Below are positions 17,165-24,548 of a stretch of DNA of 64,000 nt, piece after piece. Position 1 is the first letter of the stretch. Each line of letters opens with the position of its first letter. The stretch comes from Azospirillum canadense (GTDB lineage: Bacteria > Pseudomonadota > Alphaproteobacteria > Azospirillales > Azospirillaceae): the NCBI RefSeq assembly GCF_025961225.1, contig NZ_JAOQNG010000004.1, positions 1-64,000 on the forward strand, in the 5' to 3' direction. Both the position numbers and the translations under genes were made by a program. The notes below the pieces were generated by a model. It saw only the letters and a list, made by a program, of their open reading frames with translations. It was not told the origin of the DNA and searched no databases.

Positions 17165-17770
17165 TCAGGGGACCAGCACGCTGCCGAAAATCACATTGAT
17201 GGCCTCTTGCAGCGGCTTGGCGCTGCGTTCCGTCTTCATCCGCAGAAGTGCCCCTTCCCAACTGTTCAGAAGGAAGTTGGCCAGGACATCGGCGTCGGCC
17301 GTCGCGCGGATTTCGCCGATGGCCTGCGCTTCCCGGATGGTTTCCGCGAACAGGCGGGTCCAGGCCTGGAAATTGGCCGCCAGATGGGTGCGGATGATCT
17401 CGATCTCGTCGGTCGTTTCCGCGCTCAGGTTTCCCATCATGCAGCCGCGCTGGAAGCCGTTGCTGGTGAAGAACGCGACACGTTCCTCGAAATAGGCCTT
17501 CAGGCGGGACAGCGGGCTCAGTTCCCCGTTGCCGAGGAACGTCATCAGCTTGGCCCGATGCCGTTCGAAATAGACGTCGACGGCTTCGGCGGCGAAGGCG
17601 TCCTTGCTGTCGAAGAAGTTGTAGAACGACCCCTTCGCCACCTCGGCCGATTTCGCGATCACGTCGACGCCGGTCGCCGCGAAACCCCTGGCGTGGAATT
17701 CCGTGATCCCGGCGGCCAGAAGCCTGCGCCGCGTTTCGACGCCGCGTTTGTTGGGGGCCCGGTTGGCCAC
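17165..17770 (-). CDS. TetR/AcrR-family transcriptional regulator
   Basis: A 201-residue regulator. The N-terminal HTH (RRRLLAAGITEFHARGFAATGVDVIAKSAEVAKGSFYNFFDSKDAF) is a standard TetR DNA-binding domain; the C-terminal half is the ligand and dimer domain. A Cys in GCMMGNLSAE sits where NemR-like members carry a reactive cysteine. GTG 17770 is chosen as start because AGGGAGAG is 7 bases upstream; the ATG at 17803 lacks a ribosome-binding site. A GACCGGTCGGT element lies 107 bases upstream of its start and again at the divergent promoter at 18475, indicating autoregulation plus control of the tautomerase and hydrolase genes. Confidence 0.88.
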   Translation of the reverse strand: MANRAPNKRGVETRRRLLAAGITEFHARGFAATGVDVIAKSAEVAKGSFYNFFDSKDAFAAEAVDVYFERHRAKLMTFLGNGELSPLSRLKAYFEERVAFFTSNGFQRGCMMGNLSAETTDEIEIIRTHLAANFQAWTRLFAETIREAQAIGEIRATADADVLANFLLNSWEGALLRMKTERSAKPLQEAINVIFGSVLVP

Positions 17771-17876
17771 TGGACACTCTCCCTTGTCAACTGGCCCGTC
17801 CATCGGACGGGTGGTCGCTTTGCCGTAAGTCACGGCGACAGGCCAGTGTAGGATCGGGGTTCGCCCAGGTCAATAA

Positions 17877-17887
17877 ACCGACCGGTC
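17877..17887 (-). promoter_or_regulatory. TetR-type operator upstream of the TetR gene
   Basis: The minus strand reads GACCGGTCGGT within TTTGACCGGTCGGTTTA. The same core occurs at 18475-18488. It lies between the end of the tautomerase gene and the TetR start, as expected for autoregulation. Confidence 0.7.
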
Positions 17888-17906
17888 AAATTCTTCGGCA
17901 GGCGCG

Positions 17907-18365
17907 CTAATCGGTGAAGTCTTCGACCGACGTGCGGATTTCCGACAGGGCGCTGGCGTAACCGGCGGGCGGGAACAGGTAGCCGCCGATGCCCCAGCCG
18001 TTGCGCGGGTATTCGCGCAGGATGCACCAGACGCGCTGGGCGTTGTCGAGGTCGTGCGGGACGCCTTCGACCTCCAGGACCAGCTTGGTCAGATCGCGGA
18101 TGATGCCCTGGCGTGCGCGGTCGTCGAGCATGCCTTCCATGGTGTGGACGCGGAAGCGGTAGCGCGGGCGCTCCGGCGGCAGGCCACCGACGAAGACGTG
18201 GCGCTTGTCCACCTCGTTCACGAAGGCCCAGGCGATCTTGCGGGCTTCCGGCGTGTCCGGGACCTTTTCCCACCACATCAGGGTCTTCACGGCGCGGTGC
18301 ATCAGCGTCTCAAGCTGCTCCGGCGTCAGGGCGCCGCGCGGCAGGGTCAAATCGATCATGGGCAT
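17907..18365 (-). CDS. Tautomerase-superfamily protein (probable)
   Basis: A 152-residue protein starting MPMIDLTLPRGAL. After Met removal it would expose an N-terminal proline, the catalytic base of the 4-oxalocrotonate tautomerase superfamily. The double length compared with the 60-residue monomers fits fused beta-alpha-beta units. GGAG lies 7 bases before the ATG at 18365. It is divergent from the alpha/beta hydrolase, with a TetR operator in the shared promoter. The assignment rests on Pro1 and the strand pattern, so the exact subfamily is uncertain. Confidence 0.6.
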   Translation of the reverse strand: MPMIDLTLPRGALTPEQLETLMHRAVKTLMWWEKVPDTPEARKIAWAFVNEVDKRHVFVGGLPPERPRYRFRVHTMEGMLDDRARQGIIRDLTKLVLEVEGVPHDLDNAQRVWCILREYPRNGWGIGGYLFPPAGYASALSEIRTSVEDFTD

Positions 18366-18474
18366 TGGAAATCTCCGTCCTTCCCGGTGGCGTGTCGGCT
18401 GGCCCGGTGCGGGGTCCAGCGGCCGGCGCGCTGCATCTTGACATCGCCGGCCGAACGCTGTGAGATTATTAATA

Positions 18475-18488
18475 TGACCGGTCGGTCA
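18475..18488. promoter_or_regulatory. TetR-type operator in divergent promoter
   Basis: TGACCGGTCGGTCA (18475-18488) is a near-perfect palindrome (TGACCG..CGGTCA). It sits 110 bases before the tautomerase start and 67 before the hydrolase start. It shares an 11-base core with the site upstream of the TetR gene. An AT-rich stretch (GATTATTAATATGA) abuts it, the likely -10 region. Confidence 0.75.
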
Positions 18489-18554
18489 AAATGTCAACGC
18501 AGAATCGTTCGCCCCACCAGCGAATGTGAACACACCAGTGAAAGGGAGATGACC

Positions 18555-19493
18555 ATGGCTTCCGAATGGCCGGTTGAGCGCAACGACATCACCTTCCAGG
18601 CCGGCGACGGGACGACCCTGCGCGGCTGGCTCTACCGTCCGGAAACGAACAGCACGCCCCACACGCCAACGCCGGGCGTGGTGATGACGCACGGCTTCGC
18701 CGCGGTGAAGGAACACCATCTGGACGCCTTCGCCTGCCGGTTCAGCGCGCTCGGCCTCACCGTGCTGCTGTACGACCACCGCAACTGCGGCGACAGCGAC
18801 GGCTCTCCCCGTTATGAACTGGACCCCTGGCGGCAGATTCGCGACACGCGCGACGCCATCACTTGGCTCAGCGCCCAGCCCGGCATCGACCGCGAACGGA
18901 TCGGCCTGTGGGGGTCGAGCTACAGCGGCGGGCACGCGCTGGTGCTCGGCGCGATCGACCGGCGGGTGCGCTGCGTGGTTGCCCAAGTGCCGACCATCAG
19001 CGGTTACCAGCAATCCCTGCGCCGGGTCCGGCCGGACGCGGTCGCCGCCATGCGCGACGGCTTCGACGCCGACCGCGTGGCCCGCTTCCGTGGGACGGAG
19101 CCGGCAATCCGCGCGGTCGTGCCGGCGCAACCCGGCGATCCGGCCGTCTATCCCGGCGACGACGCCCGCGCCTTCTACGCCTCCGTCGAGACCGCGCCGG
19201 ACCGCCCCTGGCCCAACGCGGTCACGCTGCGCTCGCTCGAAATGGCGTCGGAATACGAACCGGGCGTCTACGTCCCGCGCATCACCCCAACCCCGCTGCT
19301 GATGATCGTGGCGGACCGGGACGACGTCACGCCGACCGACCTGGCGCTGGAGGCCTTCGGCAACGCGCGCGAACCGAAAAAGCTGGTCCTCGTCCGCGGC
19401 GGCCATTTCTCCCCCTACGGAGAGAAGCTGGACGAGTCCTCCGGTGCTGCGGCCGACTGGTTCAGGCTCCACCTGCTCGGCGGGCCGGACTGA
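18555..19493 (+). CDS. Alpha/beta hydrolase (dienelactone-hydrolase / X-Pro-peptidase-like)
   Basis: A 312-residue alpha/beta hydrolase with MTHGFAAVKEHH (oxyanion region, about 44-55), DHRNCGDSDG, nucleophile motif WGSSYSGG (about 119-126, Ser122 likely), an acid in MIVADRDDVTP and His in RGGHFSPYGE. There is no signal peptide. The ATG at 18555 is preferred over 18549, since AGGGAG is spaced properly only for 18555. It is transcribed divergently from the tautomerase across a TetR operator. The substrate is unknown. Confidence 0.85.
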   Translation: MASEWPVERNDITFQAGDGTTLRGWLYRPETNSTPHTPTPGVVMTHGFAAVKEHHLDAFACRFSALGLTVLLYDHRNCGDSDGSPRYELDPWRQIRDTRDAITWLSAQPGIDRERIGLWGSSYSGGHALVLGAIDRRVRCVVAQVPTISGYQQSLRRVRPDAVAAMRDGFDADRVARFRGTEPAIRAVVPAQPGDPAVYPGDDARAFYASVETAPDRPWPNAVTLRSLEMASEYEPGVYVPRITPTPLLMIVADRDDVTPTDLALEAFGNAREPKKLVLVRGGHFSPYGEKLDESSGAAADWFRLHLLGGPD

Positions 19494-19511
19494 CCGGGAA
19501 AGGACCGCACG

Positions 19512-19556
19512 AAAAATCCGCGCCAGCTTTTCGCCGGTCGCCCGTGGAAGGGAACA
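19512..19556 (+). promoter_or_regulatory. Shared flagellar promoter-like element, site A
   Basis: An A-tract (19512-19516), then CTTTTC from 19527, then CCGTGGAAGGGAACA (19542-19556). The distance from the C of CTTT to the G of GTGG is 17 bases, identical at sites B (21.6 kb) and C (27.4 kb). It begins the unit that starts 26 bases downstream at 19582. The layout resembles a sigma-28-class promoter, but the motif differs from the enteric consensus. Confidence 0.65.
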
Positions 19557-19581
19557 GTCGCGGATTGTGAGGACCGGGTCG

Positions 19582-19899
19582 ATGATCGAGGACGAGGCAC
19601 GGGTGAAGCTGGGGAACGTGGTCCTGCACGCCAACCTGTTGGCGATGGGGGTTCTCCTGGACAAGATGATGGAGGAACTGTTCCGCCGGTCGGAGGACCC
19701 GCGGAAGAAGGCCGACGAGTGGCTGCGCCTGTTCGAGGTGACCGCCGACCAGATGACCTTCCCGACGGAATCGCCGGAATGGAGCGATCTGGCGTCGCAG
19801 GAGTTCCGGGACATCCTGATGAAGCACATCCACCGCGCCCGCTCCATGGCCATCGGCGAGCCGATCGATGACCACGCCTACCTGCGCCGCGGAGCCTGA
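19582..19899 (+). CDS. Unknown 105-aa protein at start of flagellar module
   Basis: A 105-residue, mostly helical acidic/basic protein (MIEDEARVKLGNVVLHANLLAMGVLLDKMMEELF...) with no membrane segment. The ATG at 19582 follows a GAGG at 9-base spacing and lies 26 bases after promoter-like element A. The next gene starts 32 bases before its stop, so the two are coupled. Position and helical character would suit a flagellar assembly accessory or chaperone, but no family was recognised. Confidence 0.7.
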   Translation: MIEDEARVKLGNVVLHANLLAMGVLLDKMMEELFRRSEDPRKKADEWLRLFEVTADQMTFPTESPEWSDLASQEFRDILMKHIHRARSMAIGEPIDDHAYLRRGA

Positions 19900-21577
19900 C
19901 GCCCGGCTGCTGGAGCGCATCGACGCGGTCGTCGCCCGGCTGAACCGTGCGCGGTTGCTCGGCGCACAGGGCCGGCTGGCCGAAGCCGCGCAGGAACTGG
20001 CGGCTCTGGTCACCCAGCACCCGCAACTGGCGGAGGCGTGGCGCGCGCTCGCCCTGCTGCTGCGCAGCCTCCGGCATCCGGAGGCGGAGGGCTGCCTGCG
20101 CCGCGCGCTCCAGGACACGCCGGCCGACGCCACGCTGGCGGCCGAACTCGGCCTTCTGCTGCTGGAAGCCGGGCGTGTCGCGGAAGCTGGAGCGGCCATG
20201 GCGACAGCCCTGGAGGCCGGCGCGGAGGGGTCGATCCTGCGCCTCATCCTCGGTACCGCGCTCGCCGGGCAGCGGCAGCACGGTCAAGCCGCCGACCAGT
20301 TCCGCGGTGCCGTCGCACTGGCGCCGGGCATGGCCGCCGCCTGGGCCGGGCTGGGCTCCGCGCTGGAGGCGCTCGATCGGCTGGACGCGGCGGCAGCAGC
20401 CCTGCGCCGCGCCTTGCGCCTGAACCCGCAGGACGCGGCCGTAAGGACGGCGCTGGGTGCCATCCTGCGCACACTCGGCCGCGACGGCGACGCGGAGTTG
20501 GAACTCCGCCATGCCCTGGCCCTCGCAACCAATCAGGCAGCAGCCTACGCCAACCTCGGCGCCCTTCTTCTGCACCGAAAGGACGACGCAGCCGCCGAGC
20601 TGTCGCTCGACCGCGCACTGGCCCTCGACCCGGCCCTGGCCGAGGCGCAGCTGAACCGCGGCATCCTGCACCTCACGCGCGGCGATTTGCCGGCCGGCTG
20701 GCGGTCCTACGGCTGGCGCTTCGCTGCGCGCCGGAACGCCGTGCCGCATGACGACCTTCCGCTGTGGGCGGGGGAGCCGCTGGCGGGCCGGTGCATCGTC
20801 GTGACCGCGGAACAGGGCGTCGGCGACGAGCTTATGTTCGCCTCGGCACTCCCGGACCTGATCGCCATGGCCGGGCGCGTGATCGTGGAATGCGACGCGC
20901 GCCTCGTCTCCCTCTTCACCCGCTCCTTCCCCCAGGCCACCGTGCGCCCGCGCGGTTCACCGGCCGGCGACGCGGAGTTGCGGATTCCAGCCGGCAGCCT
21001 GCCGCAGATCGTCCGCGACCGGCTGTCCGCCTTTCCCACCCGCCCCTCCTGGCTGGTGCCCGATCCGGACCGGGTGGTTGTTTGGGGCCGGCGGCTGGCG
21101 GCACTCGGCCCGGGCCTGCGCGTCGGCATCGCTTGGCGCAGCGGCCTGATGACGACGGAACGGCGCGCCGCCTACACGCGGCTCGACCAGTGGGGACCGC
21201 TGGCAGCAGTGCCCGGCCTGCGCCTCGTCAACCTGCAATACGATGACTGCGCCGCCGAGCTTGACGAGGCCGAGCGGCGCTTCGGCGTGCCGATCCACCG
21301 CTGGCCGGACCTCGACCTGAAGGACGACTTCGAAGGCACGGCCGCGCTGACCGCAAACCTCGACCTCGTCATCGCCCCGGCCGTGTCGAGTGCCGAACTG
21401 GCCGGCGCGCTGGGCGGGCCGGTGTGGCGGTTCGGCCATCGGGACTGGACACAACTCGGCACCGGCGTGCGCCCCTGGTACCCGTCCATGCGCCTGTTCG
21501 GGCCCCGCGCGGGCGAAAGCATGGGTGACGTCCTGGCCCGAATGGCTATTGAGATCACCCGTTTCGCGCCCGCCTGA
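19868..21577 (+). CDS. TPR protein with glycosyltransferase-9-like C-terminal domain
   Basis: A 569-residue protein. Residues about 10-270 are tandem tetratricopeptide repeats (LGSALEALDRLDAAAAALRRAL, LGAILRTLGRDGDAELELRHAL and similar). The C-terminal half has a heptosyltransferase/GT9-like GT-B core: VVTAEQGVGDELMFASAL, GLRVGIAWRS, and DLKDDFEGTAALTANLDLVIAPAVSSAELAGALG, where sugar-nucleotide binding is expected. Proteins of this kind lie in flagellar and polysaccharide loci; flagellin glycosylation is the likely role. A paralogue with the same layout is at 31524-33740 on the other side of the module. The start overlaps the preceding gene. Confidence 0.78.
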   Translation: MTTPTCAAEPDARLLERIDAVVARLNRARLLGAQGRLAEAAQELAALVTQHPQLAEAWRALALLLRSLRHPEAEGCLRRALQDTPADATLAAELGLLLLEAGRVAEAGAAMATALEAGAEGSILRLILGTALAGQRQHGQAADQFRGAVALAPGMAAAWAGLGSALEALDRLDAAAAALRRALRLNPQDAAVRTALGAILRTLGRDGDAELELRHALALATNQAAAYANLGALLLHRKDDAAAELSLDRALALDPALAEAQLNRGILHLTRGDLPAGWRSYGWRFAARRNAVPHDDLPLWAGEPLAGRCIVVTAEQGVGDELMFASALPDLIAMAGRVIVECDARLVSLFTRSFPQATVRPRGSPAGDAELRIPAGSLPQIVRDRLSAFPTRPSWLVPDPDRVVVWGRRLAALGPGLRVGIAWRSGLMTTERRAAYTRLDQWGPLAAVPGLRLVNLQYDDCAAELDEAERRFGVPIHRWPDLDLKDDFEGTAALTANLDLVIAPAVSSAELAGALGGPVWRFGHRDWTQLGTGVRPWYPSMRLFGPRAGESMGDVLARMAIEITRFAPA

Positions 21578-21586
21578 ATTTTTCTG

Positions 21587-21631
21587 AAAAAAGAGCGCCT
21601 GCTTTTCCCGCCTCCCCCGTGGAAGGGAACA
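21587..21631 (+). promoter_or_regulatory. Shared flagellar promoter-like element, site B
   Basis: A-tract (21587-21592), CTTTTC from 21602, CCGTGGAAGGGAACA (21617-21631). From GCTTTT to GGGAACA it is nearly identical to site A, although the flanks differ. It lies 108 bases before the flgD start, just after the stop of the TPR gene. Confidence 0.68.
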
Positions 21632-21738
21632 AGGACGGGTTGACGCCCTCCCGACCGGCACACCGCCAGACTTTGCAAGACCCCCGACGCGCGAAGCCCC
21701 GCTTTGCGCGAACGGGTCCCCTCGGACAGGAGACGGCC

Positions 21739-22410
21739 ATGACCATCGACGCCCTGACCTCCAGCACGACGTCTGCGACGACGAGCACCTCCTCGTCGTC
21801 CACCTCGTCGAACGCGTCGCTGGCGGGCAACTACCAGCAGTTCCTGACCCTGCTCCTGTCCCAGCTCCAGCACCAGGACCCGACCAACCCGGTCGACGCG
21901 ACGCAATACACCAGCCAGCTCGTCCAGCTCGCCAGCCTGGAGCAGCAGGTGTCGAACGGCCAGAAGCTCGACACGCTGACCAGCTCCATCACCGCGCTCG
22001 GCGGCGGCAGCTCCGCCATCGGGTACCTCGGCCACACGGTGCAGGCGACCGGCGACACCACCGCGATGTCGAACGGCGAGGCGAGCTGGGGGTACGAGCT
22101 GGCCGGCACCGCGTCGTCCGTCACGCTGTCGGTCGCCGACGCCGACGGCAACGTGGTTTACCAGGGCAAGGGCGGCACGGCCGCGGGCTCCCACAGCTTC
22201 ACCTGGGACGGCGTCGGGTCCGACGGCTCGGCCTACAACAGCGGCAACTACACCCTCACCGTCAAGGCGGTGGACGCCAGCGGCAACGCCGTGTCCAGCA
22301 CCACCTCGATCACCGGCAAGGTCACCTCGGTCGACAGCTCCGACGGGACCGCGAAGCTGAGCATCAACGGCGTCAGCGTCTCCACCGACAACGTCCTGTC
22401 CGTGACCTGA
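21739..22410 (+). CDS. flgD: Flagellar hook-capping protein FlgD
   Basis: A 223-residue hook scaffold protein. After a Ser/Thr-rich leader, residues about 30-72 carry NYQQFLTLLLSQLQHQDPTNPVDATQYTSQLVQLASLEQQV, the FlgD N-terminal signature with QDPxNPxD. The rest is a FlgD Ig-like/FnIII region (YELAGTASSVTLSVADADGNVVYQ... SFTWDGVGSDGSAYNSGNYTLTVKA). It caps the growing hook and is later replaced by FlgK. An ACAGGAG ribosome-binding site precedes the ATG. flgE follows after 64 bases. Confidence 0.95.
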   Translation: MTIDALTSSTTSATTSTSSSSTSSNASLAGNYQQFLTLLLSQLQHQDPTNPVDATQYTSQLVQLASLEQQVSNGQKLDTLTSSITALGGGSSAIGYLGHTVQATGDTTAMSNGEASWGYELAGTASSVTLSVADADGNVVYQGKGGTAAGSHSFTWDGVGSDGSAYNSGNYTLTVKAVDASGNAVSSTTSITGKVTSVDSSDGTAKLSINGVSVSTDNVLSVT

Positions 22411-22474
22411 GGCGGCGCGTTTCCCCGCGACGCCTGCCCCACTCCCCCCAATTCCCTCCCCATAAGGTGCGACG

Positions 22475-23746
22475 ATGACCGGCATCACGTCTGCGATGAG
22501 TTCCGCCACGTCCGGACTGATGGCGCAGAGCAAGGCGCTGGGGTCCATCTCCAGCAACATCGCCAACTCCAGCACCACCGGCTTCAAGGCCACGACGACC
22601 GACTTCGCGTCCTACATCAACAAAAGCTCGACCATCGACGAGCAGACCGGCGGCGTGCTCGCCACCAACAACCGGAACATCAGCGCCCAGGGCAACATCC
22701 AGGCCTCGGCGACGACCACCAACATGGCGATCAACGGCGAGGGCTTCTTCGCCGTGTCGGACGACACCGACCATGGCGAGGTGGCCTATTCGCGCAACGG
22801 CTCCTTCTCCACCGACGCGGACGGCTTCCTGCGCAATTCGGAGAATTATTACCTCTACGGCTGGAAGCTGGACGACAGCGGCAAGGTCGCCTCGTCCAAC
22901 AACAGCTCCGTCGACAGCCTGGAAGCCATCAACCTGTCGGACATCAAGGGCACGCCCAAGGCGACGTCCAAGGTGTCGATCGCGGCCAACCTGCCGTCGG
23001 ACGCCGACGTCGGCGCCAGCTTCACCTCCGACATCGAGCTGTTCGACAGCCTGGGCAACAGCAGCTCCGTCCAGCTGACCTGGACGAAGACGGCGGTCAA
23101 CACGTGGAGCGTCGACGGCGCCAACCCGACCAAGTCGTCGGACAGCACGACCAGCACCGGCACCATCGGCGGCTTCCCGATCACCGTCACCTTCAACAGC
23201 GACGGCTCGCTCGCCTCGACGTCGGGCAACAGCTTCATGGTCGGCGGATGGACCACGGGGGCGTCGAACAGCACGGTCACACTGAACCTCGGCACCGCCA
23301 ACGGCAGCGATGGGCTGACCCAGCACACGTCCGGCGAAACGACGCCCTCCATCGACGTGGAATCCACCACCCAGGACGGCTACAAGCCCGGCACGCTGAC
23401 CGGCACCAAGATCGACAGCGACGGCACAGTGCGCGCCACCTTCGACAACGGCGAGACGCGGGCGATCTACCGCATCCCGGTTGTCACCTTCGCCAACCCC
23501 AACGGGCTGGAAAGCGTCACCGGCAGCATCTTCAAGCAGACCTACGATTCCGGCCAGTACCAGCTGCGCACCGCCGGCGACGGCAAGGCCGGATCGGTGA
23601 AGTCCAGCGCGCTGGAGGACAGCACGGTCGACATCGCCGACGAGTTCACGCGGATGATCGTCGCCCAGCAGGCCTACAGCGCCGCGTCGAAGGTGATCAC
23701 GACGTCCGACGACATGATCAACACCGTCATCGGCATGAAGCGCTGA
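22475..23746 (+). CDS. flgE: Flagellar hook protein FlgE
   Basis: A 423-residue hook subunit. The N-terminal flagellar rod signature (SGLMAQSKALGSISSNIANSSTTGFKATTTDF) and C-terminal helix (EFTRMIVAQQAYSAASKVITTSDDMINTVIGM) frame a variable centre with FinGeGFF-like NGEGFFAVSDD. These ends form the D0 coiled core. AAGGTG precedes the ATG. It is cotranscribed with flgD and the two small genes that lead to flgK. Confidence 0.95.
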   Translation: MTGITSAMSSATSGLMAQSKALGSISSNIANSSTTGFKATTTDFASYINKSSTIDEQTGGVLATNNRNISAQGNIQASATTTNMAINGEGFFAVSDDTDHGEVAYSRNGSFSTDADGFLRNSENYYLYGWKLDDSGKVASSNNSSVDSLEAINLSDIKGTPKATSKVSIAANLPSDADVGASFTSDIELFDSLGNSSSVQLTWTKTAVNTWSVDGANPTKSSDSTTSTGTIGGFPITVTFNSDGSLASTSGNSFMVGGWTTGASNSTVTLNLGTANGSDGLTQHTSGETTPSIDVESTTQDGYKPGTLTGTKIDSDGTVRATFDNGETRAIYRIPVVTFANPNGLESVTGSIFKQTYDSGQYQLRTAGDGKAGSVKSSALEDSTVDIADEFTRMIVAQQAYSAASKVITTSDDMINTVIGMKR

Positions 23747-23757
23747 GGATGGCCGCC

Positions 23758-24048
23758 ATGCAGCCGAACCCTAATCCCAGGGCTGACCCCCACGCGTATC
23801 TGTTCGACGACGGTGACCGGACGATGGCCGAGGTCACGCGCCTGGAACGCCAAGTGGCGGACCTGCGCACGGCCTCCGCCGGCATCCCGAACGAGGCGCT
23901 GCGCGTCGCCCTCGTCGACGACCTGCAGGACATCATCGGCCGCCTGCACCGGCTCCAGGGCACGGTGCGCGGCCTGCTCCGGCAGAGCGACACGACGCGC
24001 ACCGCGCTGACCGCCTACCGCCGCGCCACCACCATCCGGGGGGCCTGA
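23758..24048 (+). CDS. Unknown 96-aa coiled-coil protein between flgE and flgK
   Basis: A small, hydrophilic protein (MAEVTRLERQVADLRTASAGIP..., then VDDLQDIIGRLHRLQGTVRGLL) dominated by heptad-like helices. The ATG at 23758 follows a GAGG at 9-base spacing; an ATG at 23749 is closer to it. The stop is one base before the next start. Its place immediately before flgK, and its helical nature, suggest an export chaperone or accessory, but no family was recognised. Confidence 0.65.
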   Translation: MQPNPNPRADPHAYLFDDGDRTMAEVTRLERQVADLRTASAGIPNEALRVALVDDLQDIIGRLHRLQGTVRGLLRQSDTTRTALTAYRRATTIRGA

Positions 24049-24049
24049 G

Positions 24050-24532
24050 ATGGCCGCTGACATGGACACCGTTCCGCCGGAGTTCCAATCCGACCTCGCG
24101 CGGCTGATCGCCGACTTCTCCGCACAGCTGGCCGCCCACGCCGACCGCGCGGTGGCGGCGGCGCGCGGCGGCCGGGCGCGCGACGCCTTCCTGGCCGCCG
24201 GCGCGATGCAGGAACTGCTGAACGCCAGGGCGCCGGCCTTGCGCACGGCACTGGCCGCGATGCAAAGCAAGCGCACCCCCCCCGCCGTCCGCGCCGAAAT
24301 CCGCAAGGCCGCCGCCCTCGTTCCGGGCGGCGTCCGGGAGCAAGTCCGCGCGCTGGAATCCGCGGCACGGGCGCGGCAGGCGCGGCTCGACGCCATTGGC
24401 GAGGCGCTGCGCGCCAGCACCGCCAGCCGGCCCACCTACTCCGCCCGCGGCTTTGTCCGTCCCACCGCCTACGCCCCGCCCGGCACCGCGGCCCGGACCA
24501 GCCAGCCGGCGGGCTGGGCCGTGAAGGCCTGA
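24050..24532 (+). CDS. Unknown 160-aa helical protein, FlgN-like by position
   Basis: A 160-residue, Ala- and Arg-rich, predicted all-helical protein (FQSDLARLIADFSAQLAAHADRAVAAARGG...) with a disordered Pro/Ser-rich tail (YSARGFVRPTAYAPPGTAARTS). In many bacteria the gene directly before flgK encodes FlgN, the chaperone for FlgK and FlgL, and both length and composition fit. Sequence similarity to FlgN cannot be claimed by eye. It starts one base after the previous stop. Confidence 0.6.
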   Translation: MAADMDTVPPEFQSDLARLIADFSAQLAAHADRAVAAARGGRARDAFLAAGAMQELLNARAPALRTALAAMQSKRTPPAVRAEIRKAAALVPGGVREQVRALESAARARQARLDAIGEALRASTASRPTYSARGFVRPTAYAPPGTAARTSQPAGWAVKA

Positions 24533-24548
24533 CCGGGGAGGCCCGACC

